A stretch of DNA of 10,392 nt. Origin: JBECKQ01 sp040235375. Lineage in GTDB: Bacteria; Planctomycetota; Phycisphaerae; UBA1845. Positions within the stretch are counted from its first letter, which is position 1. Each line of letters begins with the position of its first letter. The stretch spans positions 1-10,392 of the forward strand of contig JBECKQ010000392.1 in NCBI GenBank assembly GCA_040235375.1, written 5' to 3'. Position numbers and translations under genes: made by a program. Below are positions 1-6,984 of the stretch, one piece after another. Below the pieces are notes generated by a model. It saw nothing but the letters and a program-made list of their open reading frames with translations, searched no databases and was not told the DNA's origin.

Positions 1-1237
1 ACGAACGGCGGACCTGCTCGTCCGTCATGAACATGCGGCGGTACGCCGCCGGAACGCGGTAGGGCAGATGCGCCTCCATGTAGTTCACGAACATGAACAC
101 CGGCGCGTCGCCGCCCGCGTTCTGGTCCAGCCATTCGTCCGCGAGGTAGTTCGTAAATGCCGCGCCCGTGTCACTGTCGAGCCAGGGCAGCAGCGGAGGC
201 AGACCGCTGCGCTCGTTGAGATACTCAATCGAGCTGCGCCCCAGCCGCCGCAGAAAGTGCACGACGCCACACGTCTCAAAACCCTGGGCGAGATTCGTGG
301 GCCGCGAAATCCAGGCGTTGTTGGAAAGCGAAACGGTTCGGTATCCCGCGGCGGCAAGTCGCTCGGCAACGGTCGCGTGGTTCTTGCTGAGCCACAGGTA
401 ATTGAAATCCATGCCGTGCTCGCGGACGCTCAGCCCGGTGAACATGGAAGCATGCGACGGAACCGTCCACGTCGCGTTGGACATGGCCCGCTCAAACGTG
501 ACGGCCTGGCGCGACCATTCATCAAGGAACGGCGTGGTCGGTTCGCTGAAGCCGTTGCAACTCATGCGGTCGGCACGGACGGTGTCGAGGACGATCCACA
601 GAACGTTCGGCGGGCCCGCCGATCGGTTCGCCGCCACCGGCTCGGCTGGCTGCGAACTTGCCGCACGGGCCAGCGGGGAATTGGCGAATACGTACCCGCT
701 GACCGCGATCACGCAGATCGCCAGTGCCGCCCCCCACGAAGTTGCAATGCGCAACGACTTGCCACTCCACCGACGGATCCAGGCGTGCAGCAGCCAATAC
801 AGGCACAGCGCCAAGGCAACGACAATCACGGCGCTCGCGATGAGTGTGACCCGTCCGCCGTGACCGGCCAGGTCAAGATCGGTGGGAACAACCAGCAACC
901 CGCCAAGCGCCGCGAGAATGCAGGCGACAACAGGCTCCGGCCGCCAACCGGCACGCCGACGTGCCACCAGCCACGACGCGATCCCGACAACGACACCGAT
1001 CGGGCACCACAGGATCGCGTGGGTAACGGCAGCCTTGCCGACAGCCGCGGCGATCAGCCATCCGACCGGCAGGCCCGCTTCGAAATGCTTGACATTCGCG
1101 ATTGCGGCGCCGACCCCTTCGGCAATACCGAGCGCCGCGCTCATGACCAGCGCGATCTTGATCCCCGCGACCATCGATTGAATCGGAGACGCGACCGGGA
1201 GCGGTGCAGCAGGGGGTATCGTCGTCTGCTCGGTCAT
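1..1237 (-). CDS. membrane-anchored sulfatase-superfamily protein, Thr-nucleophile type (3' end beyond window)
   Basis: The reading frame is open from ATG at 1237 to the left edge, giving 412 codons with no stop; the C-terminus lies outside the window. About five hydrophobic segments fill the first 190 residues (roughly 24-48, 62-92, 103-120, 130-150 and 168-184). An alkaline-phosphatase-superfamily (sulfatase fold) domain starts near residue 210, so the catalytic domain should face outward. Visible signatures are NVLWIVLDT (metal Asp218), TTPFLDEW (234-241) and WTVPSHASMFTG (257-268). In true sulfatases the last motif begins with Cys or Ser and reads C/S-x-P-S-R. Here it is Thr258-Val-Pro-Ser-His, as in phospho- and phosphoethanolamine-transferase-like members, so sulfate ester hydrolysis is doubtful. 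It is a tandem paralogue of the gene upstream (1348-3447), sharing topology and about half of its residues by eye. The start has only a weak AAAGAG four bases upstream. Substrate unknown. The fold assignment is firm; the activity is not. Confidence 0.85.
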   Translation of the reverse strand, partial: MTEQTTIPPAAPLPVASPIQSMVAGIKIALVMSAALGIAEGVGAAIANVKHFEAGLPVGWLIAAAVGKAAVTHAILWCPIGVVVGIASWLVARRRAGWRPEPVVACILAALGGLLVVPTDLDLAGHGGRVTLIASAVIVVALALCLYWLLHAWIRRWSGKSLRIATSWGAALAICVIAVSGYVFANSPLARAASSQPAEPVAANRSAGPPNVLWIVLDTVRADRMSCNGFSEPTTPFLDEWSRQAVTFERAMSNATWTVPSHASMFTGLSVREHGMDFNYLWLSKNHATVAERLAAAGYRTVSLSNNAWISRPTNLAQGFETCGVVHFLRRLGRSSIEYLNERSGLPPLLPWLDSDTGAAFTNYLADEWLDQNAGGDAPVFMFVNYMEAHLPYRVPAAYRRMFMTDEQVRRS

Positions 1238-1347
1238 ACGGCTCTTTGTTCGGCGTTTATCGGCCGGATCGGAGACGGCCGTCGAGCGATGGTAGCCGGA
1301 CACACCGGCCAGATGTTGCTACGCGGGTTCTCCCGCCGGGTTCGCCG

Positions 1348-3447
1348 TCATTCACCGTCATTCGTTTCGTCACCCACAATATAGCCGAGATTCTTCAGCG
1401 CCCGCAGTGTCTCCGGATCGATAGCCCGTGTCTTGCCTCCTTGCGGACGGTAGGCCGGGACCGCGTCCAGCCAGCGCGTTAGATAAAGGTCGAGTCGCGC
1501 GGCGTGCTGCGGAAAGTCGTCTATCACGTTGTGCTCTTCGGTCGGGTCGTTGTCGATGTCGTACAGCTCGCACGTACCGTCGGCGGACTTCAGGTACTTG
1601 AACCGGCCGTCGTCGATCGCGACCTGCGGCGCCGACATGTGCAGCAACCTGGGCGTCTCGCGACCTTTAATCCGGCGCCTTTTCTCGTCGGCCGGACCGT
1701 TGTACTCGGTAACGGCGATTGCGCCTGCAGCGCGAGACCTGGCCACGGAAAATAGATCTCGCGATACGACGGGACTCTCATCGGCGTCCGGAGCGTCTCC
1801 CGTCGCCGCGTGGATGATCGTGCCATAAAGGTCGGATAACTGCACGGGGCTGGAAACCCGCACGCCTCTCTTGCGATTGGGTTCATGCAGTAGCAGCGCC
1901 ACGTGCGCCAGGTCGTTGTACGCGAGGAAGCCGTGCCCCCAGATGCCGTGCGTGTCCAGGTATTCGCCGTGGTCGCTCGTGATGACCACGATCGTGTTGT
2001 CGAGGAGACCGCGGTCGTTGAACGCGCGAATAAGCTCCTGCGTGCGGTAGTCGAGGTATCGGAGCGTGCTGTCGTACTGGCGGCGCAGCACTTCGCGGTC
2101 GGCGGATGACAGGAAGTCCGCGCCGTCGATGTTGAAGCGCACGTCGAGCGCGTTGACGATGTTGCCGTAGAGGTAGCGGAGCTGATAGGAGCGCTTCGTC
2201 TGCGCGGGGTCGAGATAGAGTCGGCGGAATTCGGCCGGTACGCTGTAAGGCAGGTGCGCCTCCATGTAGTTCACGAACAGAAAGACCGGTGCCCCCTTGC
2301 CGGCGTTGCGCTCGAGCCAGTCGCCCACCATATCATTGGTGATGGCGGCGCCGAAGTCGGGATCGAGCCAGGGCAACGGCGGACGGATGCCGAGCTTCTG
2401 CACCAGATGAACAAGCGAAAACCGCGTCATCTGCCGCAGGTAGGTGAGCGCGTACACGTCACGGAATCCCTGCGTAAGGTTCGTGTGGCGCCATAGCCAG
2501 GGGTTGTTGCCGAACGACGCCGTGACATACCCGTGGCTCGCCAGCTTCTCGGCGACCGTCGTGAACTCGTCGTCAAGCCAGATGTGGCCGAAATCCAAGC
2601 CATGACTGCGCAGCGGCAGCCCGGTGAACATGGAAGCGTGCGACGGGCCGGTCCATATCGCGTTCGACATCGCGCGATCGAAGACGATGGATTTCTTCGC
2701 CCACTCATCGAGAAACGGCGTCGTCTTCGCCGGGCTACCGTGGCAGCTCATGTGGTCGGCCCGGGAGGTGTCCCACACGATCCATAGAACATTGGGGGAA
2801 TCACTGCCGGCCGCGGTCCGTGGCGAAGTCGGCAACTGGTATTCGGCAGGATCGTACTGCGGCGATCGAAAGAAAACCGCTCCGGTGACCACGGCGATCA
2901 CCCCGGCCGCCCCCGCTGACGCATTCATTGCGCGGCGAACGGCGGCCGGTCCGCGTCTGCCGCTCAACAATCGGATCAGCAGAGTGACAGCGAGCGCCAG
3001 TACCAGCACGCCGGCCAGCGCCGCTGCCACGAATGACGGCCGACTGTGCCCGGCCATGTCCAGGTCAACGGGCACAACGACGAGTCCTGCTGCCACAACG
3101 AACAAACCTGCCAGGACCGCCTCCGGCGGCCCTGCCCAACGCCGGCGGACGATCAGGCCATACGCCGCCGCGAGCACAACCAGCAGCGGGCACCACAGCA
3201 GGGCGTGCGTGACGATGGCCTTCCCCATCGTCGCCACGATCAGTTTCACAGGCCAGTGGCCGTCCGGTACGTAGCGGGCGTTCAGGATCGCCGCGGCCAG
3301 CACCTCGATTACACCGAGCGCGACGCTGCCGATGAGCGCGATTGCCAGCCCAGACAGTACGAACTGCGTCAGGGAGGCGCGCTCGCCGGCTTCGGCGGAT
3401 ACGTCGCCGTTCTGCGACGTGGTTTGATCTTCGTCAAATTCGCTCAT
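1348..3447 (-). CDS. membrane-anchored sulfatase-superfamily protein, Thr-nucleophile type
   Basis: This 699-residue protein is complete and is the full-length relative of the truncated gene at 1-1237. After an acidic N-terminus there are about five hydrophobic segments (roughly 28-54, 76-100, 111-126, 139-161 and 178-193). A sulfatase-fold domain follows from about 218 to 640. Expected metal and catalytic positions are visible: NVLWIVWDT with Asp226, WTGPSHASMFTG with Thr266 at the nucleophile position, NYMEAHLPY (393-401), SDHGEYLDTHG with Asp492 and His493, and GHG with His505. A typical C-terminal subdomain has RFKYLK and CELYDIDNDPTEEHNV. Thr in place of Cys or Ser means no formylglycine can form. 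By family knowledge this points to a threonine-linked phospho-transfer or hydrolase reaction on an extracytoplasmic substrate, perhaps a lipid or glycan; the substrate is not identifiable. The start ATG has no convincing Shine-Dalgarno. The gene lies 39 bases after the stop of the small anchored protein and 110 bases before its paralogue, so co-transcription is likely. Confidence 0.88.
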   Translation of the reverse strand: MSEFDEDQTTSQNGDVSAEAGERASLTQFVLSGLAIALIGSVALGVIEVLAAAILNARYVPDGHWPVKLIVATMGKAIVTHALLWCPLLVVLAAAYGLIVRRRWAGPPEAVLAGLFVVAAGLVVVPVDLDMAGHSRPSFVAAALAGVLVLALAVTLLIRLLSGRRGPAAVRRAMNASAGAAGVIAVVTGAVFFRSPQYDPAEYQLPTSPRTAAGSDSPNVLWIVWDTSRADHMSCHGSPAKTTPFLDEWAKKSIVFDRAMSNAIWTGPSHASMFTGLPLRSHGLDFGHIWLDDEFTTVAEKLASHGYVTASFGNNPWLWRHTNLTQGFRDVYALTYLRQMTRFSLVHLVQKLGIRPPLPWLDPDFGAAITNDMVGDWLERNAGKGAPVFLFVNYMEAHLPYSVPAEFRRLYLDPAQTKRSYQLRYLYGNIVNALDVRFNIDGADFLSSADREVLRRQYDSTLRYLDYRTQELIRAFNDRGLLDNTIVVITSDHGEYLDTHGIWGHGFLAYNDLAHVALLLHEPNRKRGVRVSSPVQLSDLYGTIIHAATGDAPDADESPVVSRDLFSVARSRAAGAIAVTEYNGPADEKRRRIKGRETPRLLHMSAPQVAIDDGRFKYLKSADGTCELYDIDNDPTEEHNVIDDFPQHAARLDLYLTRWLDAVPAYRPQGGKTRAIDPETLRALKNLGYIVGDETNDGE

Positions 3448-3486
3448 GCGTGTGTATTCGAGCCGGCAGGTACTGCCGCGGCTCTC

Positions 3487-4071
3487 TTACGGGCCGGCCG
3501 CCGACTCTGACGTAGCGCGATCGGCCCGGCGCTTCACCCGAATGGCCCTGATCAGGAGGAATGTCGCGAAAATGAATCCGAGCCCGAGGACTGGGAAGTA
3601 TCGGGTGAGAAACGGCTGCGGCGTCGGGCAGAGGACATCGAACGTCACCGTTTTCCCGCCGGCGAAGGTCACCGTCACGGGCCGTGGGCCCTTGGCTCCC
3701 GGCCAAAGCTGGTCCAGCCGAAGCGTGAACGTCGCTGTCTCCCCGGGCCCGATCGCGTCACGCGGATCCTTGGCGGACCACTCGATGATGCCCGGCTTGG
3801 GCGCCTGGCCGCGAGCAACGTTGCCTGTCATCGCCGTCTCTTCCCAGCCGTCGGGCACGACCGACCAGCGCCCGCGAAAGTGTGCGGCTCGAAAACGCGT
3901 GATGTAGTCGTTGGAGTTGTTGGTGATCGTCCAGGCCCAATCGTGCGTGCCGCCCTGGCGGGCGCCGGCAATCGACACGCCGTCTTTCTCCGCACCGCTG
4001 GCCCGTGCGCCGGCGACCGCGACGCACAGCCCCACTGCGCCCAGGAGGTGATGTCCGCGACGTAACGTCAA
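3487..4071 (-). CDS. small secreted, C-terminally anchored beta-rich protein of unknown function
   Basis: This frame encodes 194 residues from a TTG start. The TTG is chosen because GGAG lies eight bases upstream and because the first residues then form a good signal peptide: two Arg, a hydrophobic run at about 8-20, and Ala-rich cleavage sites near 22-27. The same frame stays open further upstream, to about 4419, but there it overlaps the GT87 gene and reads as Arg/Gly-rich shadow sequence. The mature region has HDWAWTITNNSNDYITRF (43-60), a conserved-looking GWEE (75-78), and GPGETATFTLRLDQLWPG (108-125). These look like strands of an immunoglobulin-like or beta-sandwich domain of the kind seen in secreted proteins. 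A single hydrophobic helix at about 158-176 is followed by the basic IRVKRRADR, so the protein is probably a type I membrane protein with the domain outside. I do not recognise the family. Its place between the GT87 gene and the sulfatase-like genes suggests an accessory or scaffold role at the cell surface. Confidence 0.75.
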   Translation of the reverse strand: MTLRRGHHLLGAVGLCVAVAGARASGAEKDGVSIAGARQGGTHDWAWTITNNSNDYITRFRAAHFRGRWSVVPDGWEETAMTGNVARGQAPKPGIIEWSAKDPRDAIGPGETATFTLRLDQLWPGAKGPRPVTVTFAGGKTVTFDVLCPTPQPFLTRYFPVLGLGFIFATFLLIRAIRVKRRADRATSESAAGP

Positions 4072-4079
4072 TGCCTCTT

Positions 4080-4083
4080 CTCC
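4080..4083 (-). promoter_or_regulatory. Shine-Dalgarno GGAG deciding the TTG start at 4071
   Basis: On the minus strand GGAG, followed by AAGAGG, ends eight bases before a TTG codon. No ATG or GTG in the correct frame lies close by. This spacing supports TTG as the start of the small anchored protein. Confidence 0.5.
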
Positions 4084-4157
4084 GGCAGCACTTGGACCTC
4101 TGTCCCCGTCACCAGTATATGCCCCGGTGGCATCGTCACAAATGCGGGCGGGCAGGA

Positions 4158-5525
4158 TCAATCGTCCGATCGGGCGCGGTGGCCCGCGACCGCGACGCGC
4201 CAGGTCACGAGCAGGAGCGCGATCGCAGCAAATAGAAGCTTGGAGTTGACCAGCGAGATCAGGCCTGGATGCGCCGGCGTGACAGGAACCCAGGACGTGG
4301 CGGCCAGCATGTATATCACCGCCAGGCCCGTATAGAAGCGAATCCCCCAGCCGACGCCAATGCCGGCGGCGATGCCGACCGCGAACAGCACGACCGTCCA
4401 GCCGTAGTGGTGATTCCACGCTACCGGGCTGGCCATGGTCAGGGCGAGGGCCGCGATCCCGAAGTCGGCGGACCTGCGCAACACGACCGCACTGAGCATC
4501 CGCTTACCCGCCGGCGGGGAGACGTCCTGTGCCTCGGACGCCTCCGGGGCCGGAACCCGTCGCGGCCACAGCGCGACGAAGATCAGCGCAATCGAAGTGA
4601 TGGCGGTGAACGCCCGCACTCCGGTCGACGCGGGTGTGATGCGAAAGCCGTCGGGATCGCCCAGCCATCGCCGGGCGAGGCCGTTGAATGATTGGTTGTG
4701 ATCCCAGGCGTATCCGTTGCTGACGAAAGGAACGATCTTGTCGAGGTACGTCCGCCACGGTTCGAACCCAAGAACGAGGATGCTGATCAGAATCAGCACA
4801 CCACCCGTCACGATAGCAACGATCGCCATTCGCCACTGCCGTCGTACGACACCGAACAGCGCGAGCACCGCGAAATGCGGTTTGATGCACGCCGCCAGTC
4901 CGACGAGCAGGCCGGAGGTCGCCCCTCGCGATGTGCCATAGGCGAGGACCGCGCCGGCCAGCAGCACGTTGACGAGTGTCTGGGCCTGCACGCAGAAGAG
5001 CGACCAGCGGATCGGGAAGAACGCCAGCGTCGTGATCGCCGCCAGGATCCAGCCGACCGTTCCGAGCCCCATGCCGCGCAGATACATCAAGGCGATGACC
5101 ACGAGTCCGGCCGTTGCGACGCGATTGACCAGATCGACGATTTGCGTCGCTCTCGGCATGCCGAGTTCGCTGACCGCCAGGCCGTATGGCGCGAGTTCGA
5201 TAGCCGTCGTGGGGGGGTAGATGTAACTCGATCCAAGGGCATTGAAATCTCGGTAAAGCGCGGCGTCGCCCTCGATTGCATCGTGCGCGGCTTCGAGCGT
5301 CGGGGCGATGTCCGTGCTGGTGCTGTCCAGCGGCCGGACGAGGCCATACGTGCACCAGATCCCGCGGCTGACATAGCCCTGCGGAAACGAGCGGTGAGGT
5401 GCCGGCTTGGCGAGGATGCGCATCGAGTTGATCGCCTCGAGGCCGAGGATGCCCGCCAGAGCGATCATGGCGAACGTCAGGGCAAGGCGTCGCGGAGATG
5501 GTGTCGAGGCTTTCGTCATTTGCAC
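4158..5525 (-). CDS. GT87-family polytopic glycosyltransferase (mannosyltransferase-like)
   Basis: This 455-residue, very hydrophobic protein has about nine or ten membrane spans and resembles the GT87/DUF2029 family. That family transfers a sugar, often mannose, from a polyprenyl-phosphate donor to a lipid or glycan on the outer face of the membrane. Supporting motifs are ALYRDFNALGSSYIYPPTT (89-107) with the YPP turn at 103-105, AACIKPHFAVLAL (211-223) with the Lys-Pro pair, EPWRTYL and DHNQSFNGLARRW (275-287) with NQS, and SPVAWNHHYGW (366-376). The N-terminal span is about 14-33. The catalytic acid should lie in the first extracytoplasmic loop, where Asp67 and Asp72 are candidates. Two starts are close: GTG at 5525 with AAGGA nine bases upstream, and ATG at 5519; spacing favours GTG. 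It is the first gene of the leftward unit and suggests that unit builds or modifies a glycolipid or surface glycan. Exact sugar and acceptor are unknown. Confidence 0.82.
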   Translation of the reverse strand: MQMTKASTPSPRRLALTFAMIALAGILGLEAINSMRILAKPAPHRSFPQGYVSRGIWCTYGLVRPLDSTSTDIAPTLEAAHDAIEGDAALYRDFNALGSSYIYPPTTAIELAPYGLAVSELGMPRATQIVDLVNRVATAGLVVIALMYLRGMGLGTVGWILAAITTLAFFPIRWSLFCVQAQTLVNVLLAGAVLAYGTSRGATSGLLVGLAACIKPHFAVLALFGVVRRQWRMAIVAIVTGGVLILISILVLGFEPWRTYLDKIVPFVSNGYAWDHNQSFNGLARRWLGDPDGFRITPASTGVRAFTAITSIALIFVALWPRRVPAPEASEAQDVSPPAGKRMLSAVVLRRSADFGIAALALTMASPVAWNHHYGWTVVLFAVGIAAGIGVGWGIRFYTGLAVIYMLAATSWVPVTPAHPGLISLVNSKLLFAAIALLLVTWRVAVAGHRARSDD

Positions 5526-5643
5526 AGACGCAAGTCCTTGCGCCGGGCCGGGTTATCCGCCGCCAGTGTACACGCCCTCGCGGCCGGGCGGTATTCGCGC
5601 TCGATCGGCTGGCCGGCCGAGGCCGCTGCGCGGCACGATCGGT

Positions 5644-5659
5644 CCGTCTCGGGAGACGG
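5644..5659. repeat. perfect inverted repeat, candidate operator or hairpin
   Basis: CCGTCT and AGACGG flank CGGG, giving a 6-base stem with a 4-base loop, or 7 bases with a 2-base loop. It lies about 120 bases upstream of the GT87 start and about 145 bases upstream of the ligase start. No T-run follows on either strand, so it is not a standard terminator. A regulator site or a leader hairpin is possible. In GC-rich DNA short dyads also arise by chance. Confidence 0.25.
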
Positions 5660-5792
5660 TCAAGATGAACTTGCGGATCGTCCGATAACGCAGGTGCCGC
5701 TACGGGCTGCGATGGTGTGCTCGCGCGCTCGAATCCCGCGTCGCACGCTGGCAGCCGGGCCGCGAAGGGCGGAGCGTCCAGCGGCGACGAAC

Positions 5793-5797
5793 AGGGG
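5793..5797 (+). promoter_or_regulatory. Shine-Dalgarno AGGGG of the ligase gene
   Basis: AGGGG ends five bases before the ATG at 5803. It fixes the translation start of the first gene of the rightward operon, which has no plausible earlier start after the in-frame stop at 5686. Confidence 0.55.
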
Positions 5798-5802
5798 CAA
5801 CG

Positions 5803-6984
5803 ATGCGGATCACGCTCGATCATCCGGTGCCGACCGACTGCCAGGACGAGGTGCTGCGCGGCCTCTCGTGGGTTGACGATCGATTGGACGGCCTTGCCTT
5901 CGATCCACAGCAAACGAACATCCTCGAGCTGCGTGGAGCCGCGTCGCTTCCCACCGACGTCGTGAGCCGGCTGCGGGGGACGGCCAACCGCCTGGCCCGT
6001 TCGCTGGCGATCGCACCGCCGCGGACCATCTACCGAAATGCGACACGGCCTCCGGGCATTGACCGGCCATATGATCGGCTGTGCGAGCGCGGATGGGTCA
6101 CCGCCGCGCTGGCTGGGACGCACGTGTACTCGGGGCGAATGCTCGCGTTGTACCGCGCGTTGGATGCGGAATTCCGCCGAGAGGCGCTGGCGCTCGGCGC
6201 CTCGGAGCATCAGTTCCCCACGCTGATCGATATCGGTACGTTGCGCTGCACCGGATACCTGGACAGCTTCGCCCAGCACGCCAACCTGCTTTGTCACGTC
6301 CCCGAGCAACTCGACGCCGTGCGGCGCTTTCGAGCGCAAACTCTCGAGTGCCAGAATTGTGACACCATTCCGAACGATGGACTCGCACCGGCGGACTGCG
6401 CGGCGAGCCCGACCGTGTGCTACCACTTCTATCGAACTCTCGCGGGTCGGACGATCGGCGACGAGTGCCGCAGCGCGACGGCCGTCGCGCCGTGCTATCG
6501 CTATGAAGGCCGGCCCGCCGGCGGCCTGCACCGGCTGCGCGAGTTCAACATGCGCGAGATCATCTGCGTCGGCACTCCCGAGCAGGTGACGACGCAGCGC
6601 GGCGTACTGATGACCCTTGCCAGGCAAATGCTCGAGCGGTTCGGCATCGACAGCCTGATCTGCACGGCGTCCGATCCGTTTTTCATGGACGAGGCGGACC
6701 GGAAACGTCTTTTCCAGGTCGGCTTCGATCTGAAGCACGAGGCACGGGCGCACTTGCCGCGCGACGATTCGTGGATCGCCATCGGCTCGATCAACTACCA
6801 CCAGGATCACTTCGGGCGTGCGTTCGACATTCGCACGTCGGGTGGCGAACCGGCGCATAGCTGCTGTCTCGGCTTCGGCCTCGATCGCTGGTGCCTGGCG
6901 GTGTTCGCCCAGTACGGCCTGGAGCCGCAGCGGTGGCCGAGCGCCCTGGCTGATCTGCTGAAAACGGAACGGATCGACGAGTAA
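5803..6984 (+). CDS. amino acid:[carrier protein] ligase-like protein (class II aminoacyl-tRNA synthetase / SerRS homologue)
   Basis: This 393-residue protein has the class II synthetase core but lacks a recognisable tRNA-binding arm. Motif 2 is clear: APCYRYEG (229-236), a short loop, then LHRLREFNMREIICVGTPEQV (242-262). Motif 3 is CLGFGLDRW (355-363). Cys164, Glu235 and Cys355 fall where the catalytic zinc ligands of archaeal-type seryl-tRNA synthetases and their relatives lie. The Cys before GFGxDR is typical of the amino acid:[carrier protein] ligases known from Bradyrhizobium and Agrobacterium. Those enzymes form an aminoacyl-adenylate and load glycine or alanine on the phosphopantetheine arm of a partner carrier protein, not on tRNA. 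A partner carrier gene lies two genes downstream, which strengthens this reading. The protein is longer than my recollection of the founding members (about 320-330 residues), the excess being N-terminal. Its stop overlaps the next start (TAATG). Which amino acid is used cannot be told from sequence. Alternative: a divergent seryl-tRNA synthetase paralogue, less likely. Confidence 0.85.
   Translation: MRITLDHPVPTDCQDEVLRGLSWVDDRLDGLAFDPQQTNILELRGAASLPTDVVSRLRGTANRLARSLAIAPPRTIYRNATRPPGIDRPYDRLCERGWVTAALAGTHVYSGRMLALYRALDAEFRREALALGASEHQFPTLIDIGTLRCTGYLDSFAQHANLLCHVPEQLDAVRRFRAQTLECQNCDTIPNDGLAPADCAASPTVCYHFYRTLAGRTIGDECRSATAVAPCYRYEGRPAGGLHRLREFNMREIICVGTPEQVTTQRGVLMTLARQMLERFGIDSLICTASDPFFMDEADRKRLFQVGFDLKHEARAHLPRDDSWIAIGSINYHQDHFGRAFDIRTSGGEPAHSCCLGFGLDRWCLAVFAQYGLEPQRWPSALADLLKTERIDE

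Larger units (their letters stand above)
5526..5802. promoter_or_regulatory. divergent intergenic region between the two operons
   Basis: This 277-base stretch separates the leftward GT87 gene from the rightward ligase operon and must carry promoters for both directions. No convincing -35/-10 pair of the sigma-70 type can be read by eye. It contains a perfect short dyad at 5644-5659 and a weaker one at 5605-5620. A stop codon in the ligase frame at 5686-5688 shows that no coding sequence extends through the region. I see no gene in it. Confidence 0.5.

Noticed and set aside
1323..1336. Hairpin GCGGG-TTCT-CCCGC after the end of the 1348-3447 gene as a terminator
   Set aside because: It has only a five-base stem and no T-run, and the same-strand paralogue starts just downstream; it may be chance.
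1346..1367. Short direct repeat AATGACGG (minus strand) around the stop of the 1348-3447 gene
   Set aside because: Two eight-base copies only; no sign of an element or a regulatory function.
68..1384. A 438-codon plus-strand open frame
   Set aside because: It is the antisense shadow of the sulfatase-like gene, whose frame shows metal and nucleophile motifs.
3487..4419. Extending the small anchored protein to an upstream start at 4419 (310 residues)
   Set aside because: The extra part overlaps the GT87 gene by 262 bases, is shadow-like, and would bury the signal peptide; the TTG at 4071 has a good Shine-Dalgarno.
5605..5620. Weak dyad TCGGC...GCCGA in the divergent region
   Set aside because: Five-base stem in GC-rich sequence, within chance expectation.
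4504..6858. A 784-codon open frame on the minus strand overlapping the GT87 gene, the intergenic region and the ligase gene
   Set aside because: The translation is Arg/Pro/Ala-rich with no domain, crosses two well-supported genes, and is a typical shadow in GC-rich DNA with few stops.
5803..6984. Housekeeping seryl-tRNA synthetase
   Set aside because: No N-terminal coiled-coil or other tRNA-binding domain is visible, the Cys-type zinc site is unlike bacterial SerRS, and a carrier protein gene is adjacent.
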